From NCEH01 sp043195125 (GTDB taxonomy: Bacteria; Pseudomonadota; Alphaproteobacteria; Rhizobiales; Xanthobacteraceae): a stretch of DNA of 64,000 nucleotides. Shown piece after piece: positions 19,622 to 28,312 of the stretch; position 1 is the stretch's first letter; the number at the start of each line of letters is the position of its first letter. The translations under genes were made by a program, and so were the position numbers. The DNA is taken from assembly GCF_043195125.1 (NCBI RefSeq), contig NZ_JBAFWR010000007.1, one strand, 5' to 3'. The notes below the pieces were generated by a model, which saw nothing but the letters and a program-made list of their open reading frames with translations, searched no databases and was not told the DNA's origin.

Positions 19622-20452
19622 TCATTCCCCGCGCTCGACGCCCTTCGCCGCCACCCAGAAGGCCTCCATTTCGTCCAGGCTGGCCTGTTTCGGCGCGCGT
19701 CCCGTCTCGGCGAGCCGGTCTTCCACGAAGGCGAAGCGGCGGGAGAATTTCTCGTTGGTGCCGCGCAGGGCCGCTTCCGGGTCCACGCCGGCATGGCGCG
19801 CGAGATTCACTACAGCGAATAGAAGATCGCCGATCTCGTCCTTGATGGCCTCCGGGCCGCCGGCCTCCAGTGCCTCGGAAACCTCGTCCGTCTCTTCCCG
19901 GATCTTGGCCAGCACCTGAAGCGCATCGTTCCAGTCGAAGCCGACGCGGCCGGCCTTTTCCTGCAGCTTCAGGGCGCGGGTCAGCGCCGGCAGGCCCACC
20001 GGCACGCCGTCGAGCGTGCGTCCGCCATCCTCCGCGGGAAGGCCGGCGGCGGCGCGGCGCTGGGCGCGCTCGGCTTTTTCCTGCGCCTTGATCTCCGCCC
20101 ACAGGCCCTTCACCGCCTGGGGGGTGAGGTCGCGCACATTGCCGAACACATGGGGATGGCGGCGGATGAGCTTGGAGGTGATGGCCTCGACCACATCGCC
20201 GAGATCGAACAGGCCCCGCTCTTGGCCGAGCCGCGAGTGGAACACCACCTGAAACAGCAGGTCGCCCAGTTCGTCCGGCAGGTCGGCCATGTCGTTGCGG
20301 GCGATGGCGTCCGCCACCTCATAGGCCTCCTCGATGGTATAGGGGGCGATAGTGGAGAAGTCCTGCTCCAGGTCCCACGGGCAGCCGGTGCCCGGCGTGC
20401 GCAGCGCGGCCATGATCTCCACGAGGCGGGCAAGATCGCGGGAAGGCTGCAT
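19622..20452 (-). CDS. mazG: Nucleoside triphosphate pyrophosphohydrolase MazG
   Basis: A 276-residue tandem-domain MazG that hydrolyses NTPs to NMP and pyrophosphate and lowers ppGpp-linked stress. Each half has the ExxE and ExxD metal-binding pattern: IEEAYEVADA with DELGDLLFQVVFH in the first, and EETDEVSEAL with DEIGDLLFAVVN in the second. I chose ATG at 20452 (MQPSRDLARLVEIM) because it gives the family's usual start; the frame stays open upstream but that extension is low-complexity. It is divergent from the trmO-like gene. Confidence 0.94.
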   Translation of the reverse strand: MQPSRDLARLVEIMAALRTPGTGCPWDLEQDFSTIAPYTIEEAYEVADAIARNDMADLPDELGDLLFQVVFHSRLGQERGLFDLGDVVEAITSKLIRRHPHVFGNVRDLTPQAVKGLWAEIKAQEKAERAQRRAAAGLPAEDGGRTLDGVPVGLPALTRALKLQEKAGRVGFDWNDALQVLAKIREETDEVSEALEAGGPEAIKDEIGDLLFAVVNLARHAGVDPEAALRGTNEKFSRRFAFVEDRLAETGRAPKQASLDEMEAFWVAAKGVERGE

Positions 20453-20579
20453 CGGGGGTCTCCGGGCAAGGGCGCCGCAGGGCGGCGTCGGGGGCAAGGG
20501 CGCCGCATGGCGGCAGCGGGCAGGTGGGACTATCATCACGGCGGGTTTGCCGCGAATGCGGGTCTGCCGAGGATAAAGC

Positions 20580-21086
20580 ATGAGTTCCCTCTCAACCGAA
20601 AGCGTGGCCGCGCCTGTACCGTCCGAGGATGACACGGGCATTCGTCCCGGAGAGATCGCGGTCGCGCTGCCGCCGGCTTTCGATGCCGGGCTGTATTTCA
20701 TCGGCCGCATCCGCACGCCCTGGGCGCGGCGGGAGGATTGCCCCAAGCGCGGCAGCGAGGATGGCCCCATCTGCCGGCTGGAGATCGACCCGCGCTGGGA
20801 AGCCGCGCTCGAAGGCGTCGGGCGCGAGCCGCGCCTCCAGGTGCTCTATTTCATGGATCAGGCCCGGCGCGATCTGGTGTTGCAGATGCCCCGACGCGCC
20901 AGCGCAGCTTCCGGCACCTTTGCCCTGCGCTCGCCGGTGCGGCCGAACCCCATCGCCTCCTCGGTGGTGCTGTTCGTCGCCCGCGAAGACCTGAGCGTGC
21001 TGGTGCGCGGGCTCGATTGCATCGACGGCACGCCGCTGGTGGATCTCAAGCCGCAATATTGTACCCTGGCGCACGATGTGACTTAA
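20580..21086 (+). CDS. TrmO/TsaA-like tRNA methyltransferase
   Basis: A 168-residue protein with the TsaA-like beta-barrel. GLYFIGRIRTPWARREDCPK is the N-terminal strand and RSPVRPNPIASSVV is the hallmark R-x-P-x-R-P-N-P-I motif of TrmO, which uses S-adenosylmethionine to methylate N6-threonylcarbamoyladenosine at position 37 of tRNA. The protein is shorter than E. coli TrmO (235) because it lacks the C-terminal domain, as do many alphaproteobacterial and archaeal members. Whether the short form has the same substrate is uncertain. Confidence 0.82.
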   Translation: MSSLSTESVAAPVPSEDDTGIRPGEIAVALPPAFDAGLYFIGRIRTPWARREDCPKRGSEDGPICRLEIDPRWEAALEGVGREPRLQVLYFMDQARRDLVLQMPRRASAASGTFALRSPVRPNPIASSVVLFVAREDLSVLVRGLDCIDGTPLVDLKPQYCTLAHDVT

Positions 21087-21117
21087 CGTCATGTCGCGTC
21101 CGCACGCTTGAGCTTTC

Positions 21118-21756
21118 ATGAGGTTTCCCTTGAGCACATCCACCGGCCTTTCCTTCGGCGCGACCCCTGCGGATGGCGCGCCGCCGGCGGAAGAGGGGCT
21201 GATCTACAGTTTCCGGCCGCGCCTGATCGGCTCCGGCTCGCGGTTCCGCCTGGATGGCGAGACGCTGCATTGGGCGGTCGGTGCGCGGTCCGGCGCGCTG
21301 CATCTGCGCGACGTGGTGCGGGTCCGGCTCAGCTATCATCCCGGCCAATTGGCTTCGCCCAATTATGAGACCGTGATCCACGGCAGGGCGGGGGAAAAGC
21401 TCACCATCGGCTCGCTCTCGCGCACCTCCATCACCAATGTGGACGACCATCGCAAGGCCTATGCCGCCTTCATCGCCGCCCTGCACGGCGCGCTGCGGCC
21501 TTATGCGAGTGGCATCGTGTTCGATGGTGGCCTGCCGCCCTGGCGCTGGTGGCTCATGAGCGGGCTGGCGGGCGTCACGGCTTTGGGGCTGCTTGCGGTG
21601 CTGGCGAGCGCGCTCGGCAATGCCGACTGGACGGTCGGCGCCCTGATCCTGGTGCTGTGTCCGCTGCTGGCATGGCCGCTCGCGGAGATGCTGTGGCGCA
21701 ACCAGCCAGCGCCCTATTCGCCCTCGGCCTTGCCGGCGCGCCTGCTGCCGAGCTGA
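21118..21756 (+). CDS. Hypothetical membrane protein with C-terminal two-helix anchor
   Basis: I do not recognise a named family with confidence. The 212-residue product has a soluble N-terminal part (about 1-140) rich in beta-strand-like segments (IYSFRPRLIG, FRLDGETLHW, LRDVVRVRLSY), suggesting a PH-like fold, then two hydrophobic helices at about 144-165 and 170-188, and a short tail. Ribosomal coding pattern and a position 31 bases after the trmO-like gene support a real gene. Its 3' end overlaps the oppositely oriented ycjF-like gene by 43 bases, an unusually long convergent overlap. Confidence 0.65.
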   Translation: MRFPLSTSTGLSFGATPADGAPPAEEGLIYSFRPRLIGSGSRFRLDGETLHWAVGARSGALHLRDVVRVRLSYHPGQLASPNYETVIHGRAGEKLTIGSLSRTSITNVDDHRKAYAAFIAALHGALRPYASGIVFDGGLPPWRWWLMSGLAGVTALGLLAVLASALGNADWTVGALILVLCPLLAWPLAEMLWRNQPAPYSPSALPARLLPS

Positions 21757-22766
21757 GGGCGAACCTCTTCTTCCTGCGCCTTTTTCATCAGCCCCGCCGC
21801 CACGTCTGCGACGCGGGGTGCGGGCAAGGCGGTGAAAGGCAGGGGGCGGGTCACCGCGATCGCGGCCAGGCCCAGCCGCGCCGTGAGCAGGCCGTTCACC
21901 ACCCCTTCGCCGAGCCGTGCCGAGAGGCGCGCAGCAATGCCCGAGCCCACCAATTCCTGCACCAGCGTGTCGCCCGCCGCCATGCCGCCGGTCACGGCGA
22001 GATGGCTGAGCACATGGCGCACCAGCCGCAGCATGCCGAGCGCGCCGGGGCGTCCGCCATAGAGTTCAGCCAGCCGGCGGATCAGCACGAAGGCGCTGTA
22101 GAGCACGAACAAAAGGTCCACCACCGCGCGCGGTGAAACGGCGGTCACCACCGACACCCGCTTGGCCGTGTCGGAAACCAGCTGGCGCGCCCGTGCGTCG
22201 AGCGGCGCCATCAGCGTGCGCTCGGTGAGCCGCACCAGATCCGCCCCGTCGATGATCTCCCCAAGATGGGAGGAGAGATCGCCCCGGGCGCGGGCGAGCG
22301 CGGGCATCTCCTTGGCGATTCCGAGCAGATCGTGCGTCACGGCCTCGGCCAGCGGCCGGTCATCGGTGGCGAGCGCGAGCACAGCCCGTTCGCGAATGGA
22401 ATCCAGACTGGAAAAGCGCATCAGCCCGGCGACCTCGCGGCCGATGATGGCGAGCACGCTCACCGCCAGCAGGCCCGCCAGCGCCAAGCCGAGATAGCCG
22501 AGCGCCTGCGTCTGCGCGAACAAATCCTCGATCAGCCGCGTCACCGCAAGGCCGATGCCGAGGCTCGCGAGCCCGCCGAGCGCGGTCCAGAACACGGCGC
22601 CGAGCGAAAAACCCCGGCGCCGCGCGGGCGGGGCGGGCGCGACGATCTCGTCCGCTTCTTCGATAGGCGCCGGCGCCTCAGTCACCACGATGCCGGCCTC
22701 GTCCAGGCGGAACACCTGGGGGCGGGTATTTTCGGGCCGGTGCCGATCGTTGCGCGGGTCTGCCAT
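21714..22766 (-). CDS. YcjF/TIGR01620-type DUF697 membrane protein
   Basis: A 350-residue inner-membrane protein. The N-terminal third is acidic and soluble; two adjacent helices lie at about residues 55-75 and 95-110 (YLGLALAGLLAVSVLAIIG); the C-terminal region (about 215-340) has the DUF697 hydrophobic segments including DLLFVLYSAFVLIRRLAELYGG. It is encoded 14 bases after the YcjX-like GTPase, the conserved ycjX-ycjF pairing, which is linked in E. coli to envelope and heat-shock stress. Molecular role is unknown. Confidence 0.82.
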   Translation of the reverse strand: MADPRNDRHRPENTRPQVFRLDEAGIVVTEAPAPIEEADEIVAPAPPARRRGFSLGAVFWTALGGLASLGIGLAVTRLIEDLFAQTQALGYLGLALAGLLAVSVLAIIGREVAGLMRFSSLDSIRERAVLALATDDRPLAEAVTHDLLGIAKEMPALARARGDLSSHLGEIIDGADLVRLTERTLMAPLDARARQLVSDTAKRVSVVTAVSPRAVVDLLFVLYSAFVLIRRLAELYGGRPGALGMLRLVRHVLSHLAVTGGMAAGDTLVQELVGSGIAARLSARLGEGVVNGLLTARLGLAAIAVTRPLPFTALPAPRVADVAAGLMKKAQEEEVRPQLGSRRAGKAEGE

Positions 22767-22780
22767 GAAGACGTCTGATC

Positions 22781-24235
22781 TCAGCTCAGCCGGTCGCCCA
22801 ATAGGAACTGGAGCGCGCGGTCGAGGCGTATATGGGGCAGCGGGCCGGCCGGGCCAATGCCGGCCGGCGGGCGGAAGCGCAGGAAGCGGAAATCCGCCTC
22901 GCTGTCCGGCCCGCTCGCAAGCCCGCGAAAGGCGGCGCCGTCAGCGGCGAACAGGGCATCGGGATTGGCCGGCAATTCGCCGGGAAACAGCGCCACCTCC
23001 TCGCTGCCATCAAACACCTGTCCGCCGGCTTCCTGCCCGGCCTCGGGCGTGCCGATGATGGCGGCGATGTTGCGCCCGCCCTTGGAGACCTCGGCCTCGC
23101 GGGTGGCGCGGATCGCCGCGAGCGCGGCGACATCGATGCGCGCCCCGCCTTCCTGGGCGCGGGCCAGCGCGCGCTCCACGAGCCGCCGCAGAATGGCTTC
23201 CAGGCGGTCGTGGCTGGCGCGGTGGAGATGGTCGGCCTTGGTGGCGGCGAACAGCACCTTCTCGATGCGCGGGCGCAGCAGGGCGCTGACCAGTGTGTTC
23301 CGGCCCACGCGGAACGCCACCAGGATCGAATCCAGCGCGCGCTCCAGGTCCGCCAGGGCGGCAGGCCCGGCGTTGAGCGCGGACAGCGCATCCACCAGCA
23401 CGATCTGCCGGTCGAGCCGGGCGAAATGATCGCGGAAGAAGGGGCGCACCACCGCGCTTTTGTAGGATTGGAACCGCCGCTCCATCATGGCGCCGAGCGA
23501 GCCCGCGGGCAGCGTCGCGCCGTCCTGAAGATCGAGCGGGGCGAAGGTGAGGGCCGGGGAGCCTTCCAGATCGCCGGGCATGAGGAAGCGGCCCGGCGGC
23601 AGCAGGCTCATGCCCACCCGCTCGCCCCGGCAGGCGGCGAGATAGGCGGTGAAGATGGCCGCAAGCTCCCGCGCCACGCTCTCGTCGGCCGGCGCGGCCG
23701 GCGTGTGCGCGCCAAGCGCCGCCAGCAGCGCCCCGGCATAGGGCAGGCGTGCCGGCGCGCGGGCCAGCTCCAGCGCCTGTCGGCAGAAATCGGCATAGCT
23801 CATGTCGAGCAGCGGCAGGTCCAGCAGCCATTCGCCGGGATAATCCACGAGATCGAGCGTGAGGCGCCGCATGCCGCCCCGGACGGGGGCATAGGACACC
23901 TCCAGCCGCAGCTCGCTGATGCGGGTGGTGGAGGAGGGCCAGTCGCGCGCGCTCGCAAGGCTGGCCAGATGGTCCTCATAGGGAAAACGCGGCACCGCGT
24001 CGTCCGGCTGGGGCGCGAGGCGCGCGCCGGCGATGCGGCCGGCGTTCATGGCCTCAAACACCGGCAGGCGGCCGCCGCGCATCAGCGCATGCACGAGCGC
24101 CGTGGTGAAGATGGTCTTGCCCGAGCGCGCAAGCCCGGTGACCCCCAGGCGCAAGGTCGGATGGGCGAGATCCTCGAACCGGTCCGCGACCGCGCGCAGG
24201 CCGATCCAGGCTTCATCCAGCAGGCCCATGGCCAA
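22781..24235 (-). CDS. YcjX family GTP-binding protein (DUF463)
   Basis: A 484-residue P-loop protein. The Walker A motif GLARSGKT is at 34-41, followed by a Walker-B-like LTLDLVDYPGEWLLDLPLL near 128 in which DYPGEW is a family signature. ATKADHLH near 315 looks like the G4 (TKAD) base-recognition motif. The protein belongs to the dynamin-like stress-induced YcjX GTPases. It is the middle gene of a minus-strand operon: a sixA-like gene ends 3 bases before it and ycjF follows 14 bases after. Confidence 0.88.
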   Translation of the reverse strand: MAMGLLDEAWIGLRAVADRFEDLAHPTLRLGVTGLARSGKTIFTTALVHALMRGGRLPVFEAMNAGRIAGARLAPQPDDAVPRFPYEDHLASLASARDWPSSTTRISELRLEVSYAPVRGGMRRLTLDLVDYPGEWLLDLPLLDMSYADFCRQALELARAPARLPYAGALLAALGAHTPAAPADESVARELAAIFTAYLAACRGERVGMSLLPPGRFLMPGDLEGSPALTFAPLDLQDGATLPAGSLGAMMERRFQSYKSAVVRPFFRDHFARLDRQIVLVDALSALNAGPAALADLERALDSILVAFRVGRNTLVSALLRPRIEKVLFAATKADHLHRASHDRLEAILRRLVERALARAQEGGARIDVAALAAIRATREAEVSKGGRNIAAIIGTPEAGQEAGGQVFDGSEEVALFPGELPANPDALFAADGAAFRGLASGPDSEADFRFLRFRPPAGIGPAGPLPHIRLDRALQFLLGDRLS

Positions 24236-24238
24236 GGG

Positions 24239-24760
24239 TCACATCTCCAGCATGAGCGAGCGCGGCGTCACGAAGCGGTCGAGCCGCCCGGTCTGCGGGG
24301 TCACCTCGGCCCAATCGTCGATGGGCAGGTCGATGATGGCCAGCGCGCCGGTGGGAAATTTCTCCGCCATCTGGCTGCGGGTCGCCGCCGGGCCCTGGTC
24401 GGTCAGCACGTCGGCGATGTCCTCCAGCCCGGGATTGTGGCCCACCAGCATCAGCGACTGAACCTCGCGCGGCTGCTCGCGCAGCACGGTCAGGATGCGT
24501 GTGACGCCGGCTTCGTAGAGGCGCGGCTCGCTCTGCACCGCGACGGTGGAGGGCAGGGCGGGGGCCACCAATTCCCAGGTCTCGCGGGTGCGCCGGGCCG
24601 GGGACACGAGTACCCGGTCGGGCACCAGGTCCTGCGCCGCCATATAAGAGCCGATCATCGGCGCCGCCGCCCGCCCGCGCTGGGCCAGCGGCCGCTCGGG
24701 ATCGACAATGCCCGCAGGCCAATCGGATTTCGCGTGGCGAAGCAGAATGAGGCGGCGCAT
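24239..24760 (-). CDS. SixA-like histidine phosphatase
   Basis: A 173-residue phosphoglycerate-mutase-fold phosphatase. The N-terminal LILLRHAKSDWP carries the catalytic RHxK motif of SixA (Arg8-His9) rather than the RHG of mutases, and SPARRTRETWEL and LMLVGHNPGLEDIADVL supply the remaining active-site Arg and His. E. coli SixA removes phosphate from a His-containing phosphotransfer domain or from NPr. The start at 24760 was chosen because the catalytic motif normally lies within ten residues of the N-terminus. It faces away from the hybrid kinase gene at 24952. Confidence 0.85.
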   Translation of the reverse strand: MRRLILLRHAKSDWPAGIVDPERPLAQRGRAAAPMIGSYMAAQDLVPDRVLVSPARRTRETWELVAPALPSTVAVQSEPRLYEAGVTRILTVLREQPREVQSLMLVGHNPGLEDIADVLTDQGPAATRSQMAEKFPTGALAIIDLPIDDWAEVTPQTGRLDRFVTPRSLMLEM

Positions 24761-24951
24761 GGACCATCCGAGGCGTGGCGAGGATTCGCACCTTATCATG
24801 CGGGGTCCCCTGGTGCAGTGCGGCGAACCGCCGATATGCCGAAGCGGGGGCCGCCGCGCCCGGCGCCGACCCTGAGCGCGCGTAGCGATAGGTATCAAGC
24901 TAGGGCGAGACTTTTCCCGATAACCTGAATATTCTTTGTCCCGTCGCGCTG

Positions 24952-26616
24952 ATGAGCGGCTGGGGGCCGAGCTCGATGATCTTCCCTGGGCTAGTCGAGG
25001 CTGTCCGCGTTCGCCCATGGCTGTCCTACCTTTTGGCCGCAACGCTCAGCGTTCTGGCCCTGCTGGTGCGCTTCGCGACGGGCGATTTCCTCGCCGGCTA
25101 TCCCTTCATCACCTTCATTCCGGTGGTGTTTCTCGCAGCGTTTCTGGGCGGATTTGGGCCGGGCCTGCTGGCGGCCGTGCTCGGCGGGCTGCTGGTGGCC
25201 TATTACATCGTCACGCCGCAGGATGGCTTGGGGCTCGACTGGCCCTCCGGCTATGTGGGGATGCTGTTCTATGCCCTGACCTCCCTGCTGATCATCTCCG
25301 TGACCGGCAGCCTGCTCGCCGCAGTCCAGCGGCAGAAGGCGAGCGACGAGGCCCTGCGCCGCCTGAATGCGGAGCTGGAGACGCGGATTGCCGAGCGCAC
25401 CGCCGAACTGCAGGCCGAGATGACCGAGCGATTCGTCGCCGAAGCGCAGATCCGCCAGATGCAGAAAACCGAGGCCATCGGCCAGCTGACCGGGGGCATT
25501 GCCCACGATTTCAACAATATGCTCGCGATCGTCATCGGCTCGCTGGACATCGCGCGGCGCCGGCTGACGGGCGAAGAGCACGATCTGGTGCGGACCTGCC
25601 TCGACAATGCCATGGAGGGTGCGCAGCGGGCCGCGGCGCTGACCCAGCGGCTGCTCGCCTTTTCACGCCAACAGCCGCTGGAGCCCCAGCCGGTGGATGC
25701 CAACAAGCTGGTCGGCGGCATGTCGGAGCTGCTCCGGCGCACCCTTGGCGAAACCATTCGGGTGGAGACCGTACTGGCGGGCGGCCTCTGGCGCTCGTTC
25801 GCCGATCCCGCGCAATTGGAAAATGCCATCGTCAATCTGGCGGTAAATGCGCGCGACGCCATGCCCGACGGGGGCCGGCTGACCATCGAGACCGCCAATT
25901 CCGACCTGGACGAGCGCTATGCCCGCAATCATGCCGAGGTGGCGGCCGGGCAATATGTTTTGGTGAGCGTCACCGACACCGGCACCGGCATGAGCCCGCA
26001 CGTGATCGAGCGGGCATTCGATCCCTTTTACACCACCAAGGGCGTCGGTCGTGGCACCGGCCTCGGGCTCAGCCAGGTGTACGGTTTCGTCAAGCAGTCC
26101 GGCGGCCATGTGAAGATCTATTCGGAGGTCGGCCAGGGCACCACGGTGAAGCTCTACCTGCCGCGTCATGTGGGGGAGGCGGCCAGGATCGAACGCGGGG
26201 AAAGCGGCGAAGGGCAGCCGCCGCTGGGCCGTCCGGAGATCACAATCCTGGTGGTGGAGGACGAGGAGAACGTGCGCCACATGAGCGTCGATGCCCTGCG
26301 GGAGCTTGGCTACACCGTGGTGCAGGCCAGCAGCGGCAATCAGGCCCTGGAGCAACTGGTCCTGCAACCGCGCATCGACCTGCTGTTCACCGACATCGTC
26401 ATGCCCGACATGACCGGCCGGCAGCTGGCGGAGCAAGCGGCCGCCGCGCGCGCGGGGCTGAAGGTGCTCTACACCACCGGCTACACCCGCAATGCCGTGG
26501 TGCATAACGGCATTCTGGACCGGGGCGTGGCCTTTCTTCCGAAGCCCTTCTCGCTCGACCAGCTGGCCCGCAAGGTGGACGACGTGCTGGCCGACCGTGG
26601 CGCCAACCGGCCCTGA
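24952..26616 (+). CDS. Hybrid histidine kinase with integral-membrane sensor and receiver domain
   Basis: A 554-residue orphan hybrid kinase. Residues 25-120 form four hydrophobic helices typical of a DUF4118/MASE-like sensor, with no periplasmic domain. A coiled coil (about 126-170) leads to the phosphorylation helix GGIAHDFNNMLAIVIGS with His185. The ATPase domain has NLAVNARDAM, DTGTGMS and GTGLGLSQVYG. A receiver domain follows (ILVVEDEENVR, Asp481 in FTDIVMPD, Lys in LPKPFSL). The HDFNN box is the CckA-like subgroup. No response regulator or Hpt gene is adjacent; the nearest partner is the divergent sixA-like phosphatase. Confidence 0.92.
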   Translation: MSGWGPSSMIFPGLVEAVRVRPWLSYLLAATLSVLALLVRFATGDFLAGYPFITFIPVVFLAAFLGGFGPGLLAAVLGGLLVAYYIVTPQDGLGLDWPSGYVGMLFYALTSLLIISVTGSLLAAVQRQKASDEALRRLNAELETRIAERTAELQAEMTERFVAEAQIRQMQKTEAIGQLTGGIAHDFNNMLAIVIGSLDIARRRLTGEEHDLVRTCLDNAMEGAQRAAALTQRLLAFSRQQPLEPQPVDANKLVGGMSELLRRTLGETIRVETVLAGGLWRSFADPAQLENAIVNLAVNARDAMPDGGRLTIETANSDLDERYARNHAEVAAGQYVLVSVTDTGTGMSPHVIERAFDPFYTTKGVGRGTGLGLSQVYGFVKQSGGHVKIYSEVGQGTTVKLYLPRHVGEAARIERGESGEGQPPLGRPEITILVVEDEENVRHMSVDALRELGYTVVQASSGNQALEQLVLQPRIDLLFTDIVMPDMTGRQLAEQAAAARAGLKVLYTTGYTRNAVVHNGILDRGVAFLPKPFSLDQLARKVDDVLADRGANRP

Positions 26617-26867
26617 CCCCCCGTCCGCGAACGGCACGCCCGTCGCGAATTCGGTATAATAAAACCAATGTCGGCAACGGCGCGTGGCGAATCTCGGTTT
26701 GCGGTTTCTTGATACCGTGAAACGCCCAATGCCCCCTTGGACCTAACGCACGGCGATGCTACGCCTTACTCTTGCTGGATTTGTGACACCCTCTCGCCCA
26801 CATTGAAGGGTGCCGCCGACACCGGCGTTCAACAACGGGATTGGGGCTCCATGACCCTTTCGCCACG

Positions 26868-28160
26868 ATGAACACGAACGTGCGCGCCACCGGGCCCGGC
26901 ATCGCCTCGGCCGAGCCGTTGCCCGTCGTGCGGGGCGACCTCGATTGCGATGTCTGCGTCATCGGCGACGGCGTGCCGGGGCTTTGGATCGCGCTCGTCC
27001 TCGCCCTGCGCGGCCGAACCGTCGTGTTGCTGGAGACGAAGGCCCCGGAGGCCGGGCGCCAGGAAAGCGTCATCACCTCCGGCCTCGATCTCACCGCCAA
27101 GGATCTGTGTGCGCGTGCCGACCGGGACCGGGCGCGCGAATTGTATGATCTCTCGACCGGGGCGACCCGTAGCGCCTTGCGGCTGCTGGATGTGCTGCGC
27201 CTCGAGCAGACCGGGGAGGGCGAATTGCTGGTGCCCGGCCCGGCCGGTCTCGCAGATTTGTTGGACGAGGCCGCCGCCCGCGACGTGCTCGGGCTCCCCG
27301 AACTGGCCCGCGTGGGCGAGGCGGATCTGTTCGATCTCATCGGCACCGATGTCTATTCCGGCGCCCTGTTCGACCCGGACGCACGGCGCTTCGACGTGGG
27401 CCCCCTGGCTTCGCTGCTGGGCGCGGCGGCGGTGGCGGCCGGCGTCCGGCGATTCCCGCGCACGCCGGTCGAGAGCGTCGATCTCGACGGCGTGCGCAAA
27501 TATATCCAGCTCGCCACCGGGCGGGTGCGGGCGGACCACGCCATCTTCTGCGCCACGCGCGGGCTCGGCCGGGTGGCGCCCTGGCTTGCCCGTGCGGTCT
27601 ATCCCGCAACCTTCGTTACCGGCAGTTTCCACGTCTCCGGGGGCGGCTATGGCGGCCCGGCGGTGCGCGAGACCGGCGCGCGGCCGGTGCGCTTCGCCCT
27701 TGATGGCGGGCACCTCACCTTCACCGCGCCCACCGCCACCTATCAGGGCCGGGAGGTCGCCGCCGCCTGCGCCCTGCGGCGGCAGGCCGGTGCCCTCTAT
27801 CCGCGCCTCGCTTCCGCCATGGTGGGCCATGCCTTCGGCTGGCGCGCCGCGCGCGCCCCCTCCGGCCTTCCGCTGATCGGCAGCTATCGGCCGGGCGTGT
27901 GGTATGCCCTTGCCCTGGGGCAGGACCCGCTGGCCAATATCAGCCTCGCCGCCGATCTGATCGGCGACGCCATCGTGGACCGCGACGACCGCATCACCCT
28001 GTTCGGGGTCCCGCCGCTGCCATCGACCTGGGGGATGCTCGGCGCCGGCGTGCGTTGGACGAATTATTGGACCGGCCGGCTCGCGGACCGGGGAGAGCGG
28101 CGCCGCGCCCGCGTCGCGGACCGCCAGGAAGTCAGCACGGTAGAATTCTCCAGTGCATGA
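26868..28160 (+). CDS. FAD-dependent oxidoreductase, DAO family
   Basis: A 430-residue protein from ATG 26868 (an upstream in-frame start at 26841 is possible). The N-terminal Rossmann segment CDVCVIGDGVPGLWIALVLA, followed by TVVLLE, is a DAO-type FAD site, though GDGVPG departs from the usual GxGxxG at its first position pair. A C-terminal APSGLPLIGSYRPGVWYALAL is the second FAD-binding stretch of the GlpO/OrdL/glycine-oxidase group. No signal peptide. Substrate is unknown: no transporter or catabolic gene is beside it, and the preceding 251-base gap shows only a TATAAT box at 26655-26660 without a matching -35. Confidence 0.78.
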   Translation: MNTNVRATGPGIASAEPLPVVRGDLDCDVCVIGDGVPGLWIALVLALRGRTVVLLETKAPEAGRQESVITSGLDLTAKDLCARADRDRARELYDLSTGATRSALRLLDVLRLEQTGEGELLVPGPAGLADLLDEAAARDVLGLPELARVGEADLFDLIGTDVYSGALFDPDARRFDVGPLASLLGAAAVAAGVRRFPRTPVESVDLDGVRKYIQLATGRVRADHAIFCATRGLGRVAPWLARAVYPATFVTGSFHVSGGGYGGPAVRETGARPVRFALDGGHLTFTAPTATYQGREVAAACALRRQAGALYPRLASAMVGHAFGWRAARAPSGLPLIGSYRPGVWYALALGQDPLANISLAADLIGDAIVDRDDRITLFGVPPLPSTWGMLGAGVRWTNYWTGRLADRGERRRARVADRQEVSTVEFSSA

Positions 28161-28312
28161 CGAATCATTCGGGTTTCATTGACCTTATCCGCAACGAAAG
28201 AGCGCCGAACTCCGGCGAGAAGCGCAATAACTGCGGCGGAGTGACATATTTGGCACCAAAGAATGGAGGCTGCCCGGTAGGGTAGACTTTGGGATTCCTA
28301 ACTGGGTGGACT

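Noticed and set aside
26655..26660. Perfect TATAAT box upstream of the FAD oxidoreductase
   Set aside because: No acceptable -35 hexamer at 16-18 bases and no extended -10; it may work but is too weak to call.
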